From: Verrucomicrobiales bacterium
GTDB taxonomy: Bacteria > Verrucomicrobiota > Verrucomicrobiia > Verrucomicrobiales > DEV007
NCBI GenBank assembly: GCA_002708885.1
Contig: PAPL01000034.1
Coordinates: forward strand, 14,838 to 37,100
Reading direction: 5' to 3'
DNA: 22,263 nucleotides
A program made the position numbers and the translations under genes. Position 1 is the stretch's first letter; each line of letters begins with the position of its first letter. The notes under the pieces are model-generated. The model did not search any database and was not told the DNA's origin. It was given only the letters and a program-made list of their open reading frames with translations. Below are positions 7,860 to 14,996 of the stretch, one piece after another.

Positions 7860-8627
7860 ATGAAATTAAAAGATCGATCATATATTGTCACTGGAAGTTC
7901 TATGGGGATAGGAGAGTCCATTGCGCGCAGAATAGTTAAGGAAGGTGGAAGAGTTTTAATTCATGGCTTGGAATCTGACGAGACTCAACGGGTTGCCCAA
8001 TCCCTTGGCATGCCCTATTGTGTTGGGGATCTTGTTTCGCCCGATCATTGTGAGGAAGTTGTGAAGGACGCAATAAGTGAGTTTGGTCAATTGCATGGGC
8101 TGATAAATAATGCGGGTGCAGTTTTGAGGAATCTGATTGAAGAAACTGATGCGGACTTTTGGGATTTAGTAATGAATGTGAATGCCAGAGCTCCGTTACT
8201 CTTGATAAGAGAAGCCTTAGAATACCTTTCAACGAGCCAAGGGCATGTAGTTAATATTGGATCAGTTAATGCCTATTCGGGTGAACCTAATTTACTTGCT
8301 TACAGTGCATCAAAAGGTGCTCTAATGACAATGACCCGTAACTTGGGTGATACTTTGCACCGCGACCATGGGATCAAAGTAAATCAGATTAATCCTGGTT
8401 GGGTGCTAAGCGACGCTGAAAAACAAAGAAAAATAGATGAAGGTATGGAGGAGGATTGGTTCGAGCATTTAGACAAAGACGAGGTACCGAGTGGGAGAAT
8501 GATAACGACAGACGAAATAGCATCGACTGCTGTGCATTTTTTGACTGAAGAGTTTGGCCCGATCAGCGGGCAAGTAATTGAATTGTCTCAGTTCCCATTC
8601 ATTGGTAGGAACGCTCCGAAATGTTAA
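7860..8627 (+). CDS. Short-chain dehydrogenase/reductase (SDR), classical type
   Basis: NAD(P)(H)-dependent oxidoreductase of 255 residues. Cofactor motif TGSSMGIG is at 11-18, NNAG at 83-86, catalytic Ser135 in NIGSVNA and Tyr148-x-x-x-Lys152 in AYSASKGAL, so all classical residues are present. INPGWV follows at the usual place. The substrate loop (GWVLSDAEKQRKIDEGMEED) is long and acidic. The C-terminus lacks the usual VDGG ending and finishes with a short tail ending in Cys. A good ribosome binding site, GAGGA, lies shortly before the ATG at 7860. It lies between the zinc dehydrogenase and the isomerase, fitting one pathway in which a sugar or polyol is oxidised and rearranged. The specific substrate is unknown. 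Confidence 0.9.
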   Translation: MKLKDRSYIVTGSSMGIGESIARRIVKEGGRVLIHGLESDETQRVAQSLGMPYCVGDLVSPDHCEEVVKDAISEFGQLHGLINNAGAVLRNLIEETDADFWDLVMNVNARAPLLLIREALEYLSTSQGHVVNIGSVNAYSGEPNLLAYSASKGALMTMTRNLGDTLHRDHGIKVNQINPGWVLSDAEKQRKIDEGMEEDWFEHLDKDEVPSGRMITTDEIASTAVHFLTEEFGPISGQVIELSQFPFIGRNAPKC

Positions 8628-8659
8628 TTTCGCGATTTGTTCAAATTGGATAACTAAAA

Positions 8660-9544
8660 ATGCCAAAATTAGCAGTTTTCCCAAAGGCTTATATGAATGC
8701 TTTATGTGTGGATGGTTCAATGTCCGTTCATGATTGGTTGCTCATTGCGGAAAGCTTGGAGGTTGATGGTGTTGAATGGTATGCGGGATTCATTGAAAAT
8801 GAGGAAAGAACAAATTGGTCTAAATTTAAATCAATGGCCCATGACAAGGGATTAGAAATTCCTATGCTCTGTTGTTCTCCGGACTTTACTCATCCTGACC
8901 GTGCTTTTCGCCAAAAACAAATAGACAAGGAAAAGAAATGGATTGATATGGCGGCTGAATTGGGAGCGGGATTTTGTAGAGTATTATCTGGTCAGAGGCG
9001 GCCAAACGTTTCTATAGCTGAAGGTCTTAAGTACGCGGCGGATAGTATCGAATGTTGTTTGACTCATGCTGAGGAATGCGGGGTCTCATTGGTCATTGAA
9101 AATCACTACAAAGATGACTTTTGGGAATATCCAGAATTCGCTCAGCACATGGAGGTCTTTTGTGGGCTAGTTGAAATGATTCAGCATCCTCGATTCGGTG
9201 TAAATTATGATCCAAGTAACACTTACCTTGCGGGTGAAGACCCGATAGAGCTATTGCGCCGCGTCAGTTCAAGAGTGATGACAATGCATGCGAGTGATCG
9301 TTATTTGATCGAAGGTACCCTTGATGATTTGAGGAGAGAGGAAAGTGGATCTAGTGGTTATGCGAGGCGGCTACGGCATGGCCAGATCGGAGAAGGTCTC
9401 AATGACTACGATTCAATTTTTGAAGAGTTGAATAGGGTCGATTTCAATGGATGGATCAGTATTGAAGATGGTGTCGATGGGATTGATGAGTTGCGAAGAA
9501 GTGTTGATTTTCTGAAAAAGAAAATTACAGAACATTTTGCATGA
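8660..9544 (+). CDS. Sugar phosphate isomerase/epimerase family TIM-barrel protein
   Basis: Belongs to the xylose-isomerase-like TIM barrels (AP endonuclease 2 superfamily), which includes inosose dehydratases, hydroxypyruvate isomerases and sugar epimerases. In the 294 residues the expected metal ligands can be placed at Glu147 (LVIENH), Asp184 (NYDPSN), His210 (TMHASD) and Glu269 (SIEDG), with GQIGEGLNDY before the last strand. The N-terminus KLAVFPKAYMNALCVDGSM is typical of uncharacterised PVC members. The protein is Cys-rich (CC at 71-72 and 132-133) with no secretion signal, so cytoplasmic. It is third in the dehydrogenase-SDR-isomerase set, 32 bp after the SDR. Which sugar it acts on cannot be determined. 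Confidence 0.87.
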   Translation: MPKLAVFPKAYMNALCVDGSMSVHDWLLIAESLEVDGVEWYAGFIENEERTNWSKFKSMAHDKGLEIPMLCCSPDFTHPDRAFRQKQIDKEKKWIDMAAELGAGFCRVLSGQRRPNVSIAEGLKYAADSIECCLTHAEECGVSLVIENHYKDDFWEYPEFAQHMEVFCGLVEMIQHPRFGVNYDPSNTYLAGEDPIELLRRVSSRVMTMHASDRYLIEGTLDDLRREESGSSGYARRLRHGQIGEGLNDYDSIFEELNRVDFNGWISIEDGVDGIDELRRSVDFLKKKITEHFA

Positions 9545-9708
9545 TAGGCACTTCATCCCTAACAAAGGTCGTATTCTTTTGTAACCTCTAAGGAATTTTT
9601 TTGGTCGAATTTAATATTATGTTAGGTAATGTGAGTGTTTTACCGTTTAATTTATCTATAGAGGTTAAACTTTTGGTAAAAAAAATTGAGGACGAATCTT
9701 TATGACAA
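9545..9708. other. AT-rich intergenic leader of the P450 gene with a long-range inverted repeat
   Basis: 164 bp with no coding frame I trust. It holds a 9-bp perfect inverted repeat, TAACCTCTA at 9582-9590 and TAGAGGTTA at 9659-9667, separated by 68 bp. A Shine-Dalgarno-like GAGGAC lies at 9688-9693. No GC-rich hairpin terminator for the upstream cassette is visible. A promoter for the P450 gene is expected here, but no hexamer pair is convincing. Confidence 0.45.
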
Positions 9709-9719
9709 ATGACAAATGA
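9702..9719 (+). repeat. 7-bp tandem repeat ATGACAA at the P450 translation start
   Basis: Two full copies (9702-9708 and 9709-9715) plus a partial ATGA. Each copy supplies an ATG. The first, 8 nt after GAGGAC (9688-9693), opens a five-codon frame ending in TGA at 9717-9719; the second, at 9709, is the start of the P450. The repeat therefore puts the better-spaced start out of frame with the gene. Confidence 0.7.
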
Positions 9720-11064
9720 TGCAGAAACTTCTCCCGAACTTTGTAAAGCGCCTTTGTTTTATAGGCAGTGGGAGATTGTAAGAGACCCGTCAAAATTCAT
9801 AAATGTACTAATAGGGGAATTTGGCGATTTTGTATATTACAGAGGGCTGATTAAATTTTATCTTATAAATAATGCATCTCTGATCAAGAAAGTACTAAAC
9901 GAAACTCATCGTAACTTTGACAAAAATACAGTCATTTATAATCGATTTAGAAATGCCTTTGGAAATGGGTTGGTCACGGCCGAAGGCTCTCACTGGAGAC
10001 GCCAAAGAAAATTAATTCAACCTTCATTCAGGCCGAAATCAATAGAAAACTTTTTTCAAATCATGCTCAGTTCGAGTAATGAATCCGTTAAGCGGTGGGC
10101 TGACTTTTGTGAATCCAAGACTACATTTAATCTTACGGAGGAAATGAACTTGCTGACACTTGAGATTGCTGGAAAGTCTTTGTTAAGTGACGGATTCAAT
10201 AGTGCCGCTAGAGATATAATTAGGTGGACTCAAGTCATAAATAAATATAGTGCGGGGATCCCATTTCCGATCATTAGCAAGAAATGGTTTCCCGCCCCGC
10301 TTAATTTCAAGTTAAAAAGAGCCTTAAATGAGTACAGATCTTTCATATCAAAAACCATTGAAGCTCGGAAGGGAAATGAGCTTGGAGAAGATCTCTTGTC
10401 TATATTTTTGGGGATGAGGGACGAGGAGACTGGTCAGAGTATGAATGATGATGAAATAGGGGAAGAGGTCCTTGGTATTATTGTGGGAGGGCAAGAAACT
10501 TCTGCTACAGCTCTGGTCTGGACCCTTTACGAATTGAGTCATAATGCTGAAGTTGAAGAGAAATTATTAAATGAAATAATGGAGGTGACGAATGGCGATC
10601 AGATAAAGTTTTCTAGCATAAGAGAATTGAAATATTTGAAGATGGTTATACAAGAATCGATGCGCTTACACCCGCCCTTTTGGTTTGAGAATAGAAACGC
10701 AATGCATGATGTGGAACTTGGGGGGGTACATATTCGAAAAGGTTCGATGATTGCATTCAGTCGCTATGCTTTACATCGCAATAAAAATTATTGGGAAGAT
10801 CCCGAAACATTTAATCCGGACCGATTTGACGAGGATTCTTCAAGAGTGAAAAACGAATTGCAGTCATCAGCGTACTTACCATTTAGTAGCGGGCCGAGGA
10901 TATGTATTGGGCGTCATTTTGCAATGATGGAAATGATGGTTATCCTATGCTCGGTATTGCAGAAATATAAGTTACGAGTGAGTTCTCATTATAAACACAA
11001 AGTTGCTATAAATTTGACAATGGAGCCTAAGGGAGGATTGCCGGTCATTATTGAGCGTAGATAG
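9709..11064 (+). CDS. Cytochrome P450 monooxygenase
   Basis: Heme-thiolate enzyme that would hydroxylate or epoxidise a substrate using O2 and external electrons. Its 451 residues show the full set: C-helix HWRRQRK at 95-101, I-helix VGGQETSAT at 259-267 with Glu263-Thr264, ExxR as ESMR at 316-319, NPDRF at 369-373 and the heme loop PFSSGPRICIG at 391-401 with axial ligand Cys399. There is no N-terminal membrane anchor, so it is a soluble bacterial form resembling CYP4/CYP102/CYP110-like sequences, groups often active on fatty or terpenoid substrates. No ferredoxin or P450 reductase lies nearby, so redox partners must be elsewhere. It is followed by an unknown membrane protein, a KAS-III-like enzyme and a flavoenzyme, which suggests a biosynthetic role. 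The start is affected by the tandem repeat described separately. Confidence 0.95.
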   Translation: MTNDAETSPELCKAPLFYRQWEIVRDPSKFINVLIGEFGDFVYYRGLIKFYLINNASLIKKVLNETHRNFDKNTVIYNRFRNAFGNGLVTAEGSHWRRQRKLIQPSFRPKSIENFFQIMLSSSNESVKRWADFCESKTTFNLTEEMNLLTLEIAGKSLLSDGFNSAARDIIRWTQVINKYSAGIPFPIISKKWFPAPLNFKLKRALNEYRSFISKTIEARKGNELGEDLLSIFLGMRDEETGQSMNDDEIGEEVLGIIVGGQETSATALVWTLYELSHNAEVEEKLLNEIMEVTNGDQIKFSSIRELKYLKMVIQESMRLHPPFWFENRNAMHDVELGGVHIRKGSMIAFSRYALHRNKNYWEDPETFNPDRFDEDSSRVKNELQSSAYLPFSSGPRICIGRHFAMMEMMVILCSVLQKYKLRVSSHYKHKVAINLTMEPKGGLPVIIERR

Positions 11065-11258
11065 TTTAAGCATTTTTAAATCAAATTATGCATGTAAATG
11101 ATTAACGGTTTTTATATTATTTAATTTTTTGAAGAGATGTCTTATTATTAATTAGAGTAATCTTTACATCGAAATTATCGATAGCCACTCATCCAATGAT
11201 GAGGTTAAGATTTTATAAGCGGGCCATTATTATGCTTTGATGAGGCTAAAGAATAAAG
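11065..11258. other. AT-rich intergenic region between the P450 and the unknown membrane protein
   Basis: 194 bp without a credible gene. The left part is almost wholly A and T. At 11188-11203 lies a hairpin CTCATC-CAAT-GATGAG, and the strand GATGAG is repeated at 11239-11244 next to the likely ribosome binding site of the following gene. A 5-bp inverted repeat ATCGA/TCGAT lies at 11168-11182. No intrinsic terminator with a GC stem and a T run is seen after the P450. Confidence 0.45.
11183..11247 (+). promoter_or_regulatory. Candidate alternative-hairpin leader upstream of the unknown membrane protein
   Basis: CTCATC (11188-11193) can pair with the adjacent GATGAG (11198-11203) or with a second GATGAG (11239-11244). 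The second pairing can be extended by AGC (11183-11185) with GCT (11245-11247) across a 2-base bulge. This would cover GAGG at 11242-11245, the best Shine-Dalgarno candidate for the ATG at 11259, though 13 nt is a long spacing. Mutually exclusive pairing is seen on paper; a regulatory role is inference. Confidence 0.3.
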
Positions 11259-12173
11259 ATGAATAAGTATCCATACATTCCAACGGCTATGAATGATCTC
11301 TTTAGGGAAGAGAAATTACGGATAGATTATCTTTTTCTTAGGCCAATTTTATTAGTTGTATATTTCTTTATCCGGATAGTCATATTTCCGATAAAGTTTT
11401 TAATTCATAGACGCCCACTTGGGTTCGAGGGTCGGTCTATAGACGGTCTGCTGGCCTTCGGATTGAAGTACCTTGCGAGTCATCAAGCTGCGGAGCTTTT
11501 AATTAGGCACATCCAGATCGAACCACTGATTTATAGGTTCTTACTTAAGAATATTAAGAATAATGCCGAAGTTCAAGACGCGGATTCGGCAAAAGAAATG
11601 TATAGCAAGGATGATAAAGAAACTGCGAACAATCAAAAGTTAAACGGTATTGAGGGAGACTTTAGTGTTCTTTCGTTCAAGGAGATGATAGCTAATAGCA
11701 TGACCATAGGTCACGATGAACTATCATATGAAGTGGCTGATCGCTTTGAAAGAGAAGCTTTTTTGGAAAATCTTAATGAGCTTCGTAAAGAGAAGCCCGA
11801 AGATCACAATAAATATAGCAAGAAGATCCTAGAATATAATAAGAAATCATCATTCCAGATACTCGGATGCACCAATGTTGTAATGCTGATAGTGATTGTC
11901 ATCACTATTTTAGGCGATCTCAAAACGACAGTGAAAGCACTCAATTCTTTTGGCTCAGATTCTGTTGTCCTATGGGCGATGAAGCACATTTATTGTGATA
12001 ACCAAGAAGTGCTAACGGACCTAGATTTTTATATGCAGGTATATAATAACAGAAGCCATTATAATAGTAGTGTTTTCTTCTCTGATCCAAGCCAATATTT
12101 ATATTATCACATAGTCTTTCACGAGTTCGTGTATAGCACATTATTAACAAAGTCCCCTCACGCAGTATCTTAG
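11259..12173 (+). CDS. Uncharacterised protein with two hydrophobic segments, in the P450/KAS III locus
   Basis: I do not recognise this 304-residue protein. A first hydrophobic stretch spans about residues 25-49 (LRPILLVVYFFIRIVIFPIK) and a second about 200-219 (ILGCTNVVMLIVIVITILGD). Between them is a largely polar helical region with an acidic Lys/Glu/Asp/Asn-rich part at 105-130 and a charged stretch at 160-197. Histidines recur: His75 and His84 (SHQAAELLIRH), His152, His243, and His284-x3-His288-Glu289 (YHIVFHEF) near the C-terminus, which could bind metal, but the pattern matches neither fatty-acid desaturase nor alkane hydroxylase boxes. No cleavable signal peptide is seen. It lies 24 bp before the KAS-III-like gene and may be translated with it. 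It could be a membrane-associated biosynthetic enzyme or an accessory factor; both are guesses. Confidence 0.7.
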   Translation: MNKYPYIPTAMNDLFREEKLRIDYLFLRPILLVVYFFIRIVIFPIKFLIHRRPLGFEGRSIDGLLAFGLKYLASHQAAELLIRHIQIEPLIYRFLLKNIKNNAEVQDADSAKEMYSKDDKETANNQKLNGIEGDFSVLSFKEMIANSMTIGHDELSYEVADRFEREAFLENLNELRKEKPEDHNKYSKKILEYNKKSSFQILGCTNVVMLIVIVITILGDLKTTVKALNSFGSDSVVLWAMKHIYCDNQEVLTDLDFYMQVYNNRSHYNSSVFFSDPSQYLYYHIVFHEFVYSTLLTKSPHAVS

Positions 12174-12184
12174 AAGAATTTAAC

Positions 12185-12191
12185 AAGGGGG
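12185..12191 (+). promoter_or_regulatory. Strong ribosome binding site of the KAS-III-like gene
   Basis: AAGGGGG ends 6 nt before the ATG at 12198 and fixes that start. It stands out because most genes of this window have no visible Shine-Dalgarno sequence. Confidence 0.6.
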
Positions 12192-12197
12192 AAATAT

Positions 12198-13283
12198 ATG
12201 GATTGTTATATCACGGGAACCGGAGGGTATCTTCCAGGCAATGCGATTAATAACGAGGACATTTCAACGTACATTGGCAATCTTGAAGGGGAATCTGAGG
12301 TCAAGGAGAAGATCCTTAGAATGAATGGGATTAAGCAACGCTATTATGCGCTTGATCGGAATCAGAACCCGACGCATGACGTCTATGAACTTGCAACTTT
12401 GGCCGTTAAAGACTGTTTGAATAATGGGAATAAAGAATCTATTGGATATCTCTCCACAGGCACTACCAATGCGCCGCTCGTTGCACCGGGCATTGCCAGT
12501 ATGGTGCATTCGCGGTTAGCTGAAATCGGAATAATCAAAGAAAGTATAGAAATCAACTCGAATTCAGGAATCTGTACTTCTTCGGCTCAAGCGATTATCA
12601 ATGCTTGTCGGGCAGTGGGCTTGGGTGGACACGCCTCAGCGCTCTGTGTAGGTGTCGATCAGCCATCGGAGATTTTAAAATCAACAGCCATTGACGTTCC
12701 TTGCGACCGTGACTCTCATGCTGATGACATCAAGAATTCCAACTGGTTCATGTCAGTTTTTCTGCGATTTATGCTTTCTGACGGGAGCGGTGCTTTTCTG
12801 ATTCAAGACAAGCCAGCTCGTAGAGGAATATCATTTAAGGTTAATTGGACCCATTCAAGGTCGTTTGCTAATGAAGCGCCTTTGTGCATGAAGCTTGAAA
12901 GTCGCACACTGCTTCTTAGCCAAGACGTCAACGTACTTAATCAGTACATGAGTCGGTATTCGCGGGAATCAGTTATCAGTGCTATGGAGACGAACGGTGA
13001 CAGGCTAGGGAGCTACAGAGTAGTGTTGCCTCACCTATCATCATATTATTTTCGTCGGATGATGTTAAAAATAATCAGAGAGTTATGCAGCGATTCTGAG
13101 GGGTTGGTGGATTATTGGACTAATTTAGAAAGGGTCGGGAACACTGGCGCTGCGAGTATTTATATAATGCTTAATGAATACATTGAAAGTCACCAACTCA
13201 GTGAAGGTGATAAGATTCTGCTATTTGTTCCAGAGTCTGGACAGTTTAATTTTGTAATTATTAGTCTAACAGTAGTGCAATAA
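12198..13283 (+). CDS. Beta-ketoacyl-ACP synthase III-like (thiolase superfamily condensing enzyme)
   Basis: Likely performs a decarboxylative or head-to-head Claisen condensation of an acyl thioester. The N-terminus CYITGTGGYLPGNAINNEDI and the IKQRYYALD segment are typical of the FabH/KAS III fold. The catalytic triad can be placed as Cys126 (SGICTSSAQA), His279 (VLPHLSS) and Asn315 (GNTGAAS). At 361 residues it is longer than housekeeping FabH (about 320), with a polar segment near 168-183 (PCDRDSHADDIKNSN). It lies far from fabD and beside a P450 and a flavoenzyme, so a specialised lipid, polyketide starter or OleA-like role is more likely than fatty acid initiation. It ends 2 bp before the flavoenzyme gene, so the two are probably co-translated. 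Substrate is unknown. Confidence 0.88.
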   Translation: MDCYITGTGGYLPGNAINNEDISTYIGNLEGESEVKEKILRMNGIKQRYYALDRNQNPTHDVYELATLAVKDCLNNGNKESIGYLSTGTTNAPLVAPGIASMVHSRLAEIGIIKESIEINSNSGICTSSAQAIINACRAVGLGGHASALCVGVDQPSEILKSTAIDVPCDRDSHADDIKNSNWFMSVFLRFMLSDGSGAFLIQDKPARRGISFKVNWTHSRSFANEAPLCMKLESRTLLLSQDVNVLNQYMSRYSRESVISAMETNGDRLGSYRVVLPHLSSYYFRRMMLKIIRELCSDSEGLVDYWTNLERVGNTGAASIYIMLNEYIESHQLSEGDKILLFVPESGQFNFVIISLTVVQ

Positions 13284-13285
13284 GA

Positions 13286-14872
13286 GTGGAGGGAAAAAAG
13301 ACACAGAAGAGATTGGCAATCGTTGGTGGTGGCAGTGCTGGGCTTGTAACTTTAAAGTTAGCTTTGGATCAATTGCCTGACTTTGAGGTTTGTTGTTTCG
13401 AAAAAACATCTTCTACGCACGGTGCCTGGGTCGAAACTTACAAGGGTTTCGTTTCGACCTCTACAAAATATACAACGCAGTTTTCATGTCACCGGAAATT
13501 TGATTCTCAAGTCCAAGTCGGAGCTAATGTAGAGTTCAATGAGTTTTTCAGGGACAATGAATACGGAGACTATCTCCAAAGCTTTGTAGAAGAAAAAAAT
13601 CTAGGAGATTTTATTTACAAAAACCATGATGTTCAAAAGATTACGAGAAAAGAGGGTAAGTGGGAATTGTCGATCCTATTTGAAGGAAAACAGAAACTAA
13701 AATTATTTGACTATCTTGTAATTTCTACTGGCCTTGCTGAAAAGCCAAAGGCAATCGATTCCCCGATCAAAACCATAAATTCTTTTGATCCAAAGGAACC
13801 AGTTAGCGGGAAGAAGATAGTTGTTGTCGGAGGCGGAGAATCGGCAACTGACATGGCAAATAGATTGGCATCTCCTGATTTAAATAACCAGGTTTACCTT
13901 TCGCTTAAGACTGGCATTCGAGTGAGTCCAAGATATCATCCTATAAAGGGAGTCCCTTCTGATTTTCTCAGGAATAGATTTTTAATCTCAATACACGAGG
14001 ATATTAGGAATGCTGTGGGACAGAAGTTTGTAGAGGCTCGAATAAAGCACCAAGAAAGATTCGAACGTTTTTTCAGATCAAAATCAAAGATGAACGAAAA
14101 GGGTTCGTTAGCTGAGAAAAGGAAGTACTGGGACACAAAACTGACGAAAAGAGCAAAGGGACATCTCTTTAATATGTTTCATAATAAAAGCGATGGGTTC
14201 CTAAATGCCGTGGCAGAGGGCCGCATTCAAATCATTGGTAAGAACATTGATGAGTCTTTTGGATCTTATTTTGATTTCGATAATGAAAAAGAAATAGATC
14301 TTTCTCCTGATTACCTAGTCCCGATGATTGGGTATGAATCAAATCTGCTTGAGATATCTGAAGGTTTGATTCAGGTGAAAGATTTTTTTCTTGGATGTCA
14401 ACACGTTGACTACAGTAATATATTTTTGGTGGGATTTGCTCGACCTATTATTGGTAATATTCCTTCTATCAGTGAAATGCAGGCACGGTACATTGTTGGA
14501 TTAATAAGCGGTCAATATAAGAGGCCGTCAAATATCATTGAAAAGAATACCATTGACCGAGATTTACTTAATAAGAGATATCCAAAACTGAATACCGATC
14601 AGATGTACCCAGTAGACATGGTTCCTTATTGTAACAGATTGGCGCACAAAATGGGGACTTATCCTTCCTTAATGAAATTAAAGTCAGTGAGCAAATGGAT
14701 GAAAGTTATGTTGTCACCATTTTCAACGATGCACTATTTGGATGAAGAATTTGATTTAGAATATATAAACAATCAAAGGGTATACTCACCATTAATTATT
14801 TCTGCTCTTCTTGTTCTGATTAAAATTTTTGATATTCCGTACACAAAAATTAAGAAAATAACTGAACGGTAA
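13286..14872 (+). CDS. FAD- and NAD(P)-binding oxidoreductase, flavin monooxygenase-like
   Basis: A 528-residue flavoprotein with two dinucleotide-binding folds: GGGSAG at 14-19 for FAD, with the ribose-binding acid Glu39 ending the second strand, and VGGGESA at 181-187 for NAD(P)H. GAWVETYKG (46-54) with YTTQFS after it resembles the region after the first fold in flavin-containing monooxygenases. However, the FxGxxxHxxx(Y/F) fingerprint expected just before the second fold is absent (PIKTINSFDPKEPVSGKK there), so FMO or Baeyer-Villiger activity is not certain. There is a hydrophobic patch near the C-terminus (LIISALLVLIKIF). The start is GTG at 13286, 2 bp after the KAS-III-like stop; the GGAGGG motif lies just inside the gene, so the start is only moderately sure. 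It is the last gene of the P450-KAS III locus. Confidence 0.85.
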   Translation: MEGKKTQKRLAIVGGGSAGLVTLKLALDQLPDFEVCCFEKTSSTHGAWVETYKGFVSTSTKYTTQFSCHRKFDSQVQVGANVEFNEFFRDNEYGDYLQSFVEEKNLGDFIYKNHDVQKITRKEGKWELSILFEGKQKLKLFDYLVISTGLAEKPKAIDSPIKTINSFDPKEPVSGKKIVVVGGGESATDMANRLASPDLNNQVYLSLKTGIRVSPRYHPIKGVPSDFLRNRFLISIHEDIRNAVGQKFVEARIKHQERFERFFRSKSKMNEKGSLAEKRKYWDTKLTKRAKGHLFNMFHNKSDGFLNAVAEGRIQIIGKNIDESFGSYFDFDNEKEIDLSPDYLVPMIGYESNLLEISEGLIQVKDFFLGCQHVDYSNIFLVGFARPIIGNIPSISEMQARYIVGLISGQYKRPSNIIEKNTIDRDLLNKRYPKLNTDQMYPVDMVPYCNRLAHKMGTYPSLMKLKSVSKWMKVMLSPFSTMHYLDEEFDLEYINNQRVYSPLIISALLVLIKIFDIPYTKIKKITER

Positions 14873-14996
14873 AATAAAAAATATTAATTGATCCTTTTTT
14901 AGCGGATTATTAGAGACATTTGAATTTTTTGTTGGTTAAAGCGTTGCGTAAGATTTATCTTTTACGGAAGTAATAATAATAGTTTTCCGTTTAGTA
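14873..14996. other. Intergenic region between the flavoenzyme and the PSCyt1 protein
   Basis: 124 bp, AT-rich. TAAAAAA (14875-14881) and TTTTTTA (14895-14901) form an all-AT inverted repeat that is at best a weak terminator. An imperfect palindrome lies at 14948-14965 (GTAAGAT then ATCTTTTAC). A 6-bp inverted repeat ACGGAA/TTCCGT (14964-14990, 15-base loop) precedes the GTG start. No gene is seen. Confidence 0.4.

Noticed and set aside
14875..14901. TAAAAAA/TTTTTTA inverted repeat as a terminator after the flavoenzyme gene.
   Set aside because: The stem has only A-T pairs and a 13-base loop, too weak to call; it is mentioned only in the intergenic entry.
14932..14941. TTGGTTAAAG repeated at 19732-19741, both upstream of genes.
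   Set aside because: A 10-mer shared twice in 22 kb of AT-rich DNA is not remarkable, and distances to the start codons differ (55 and 10 bp).
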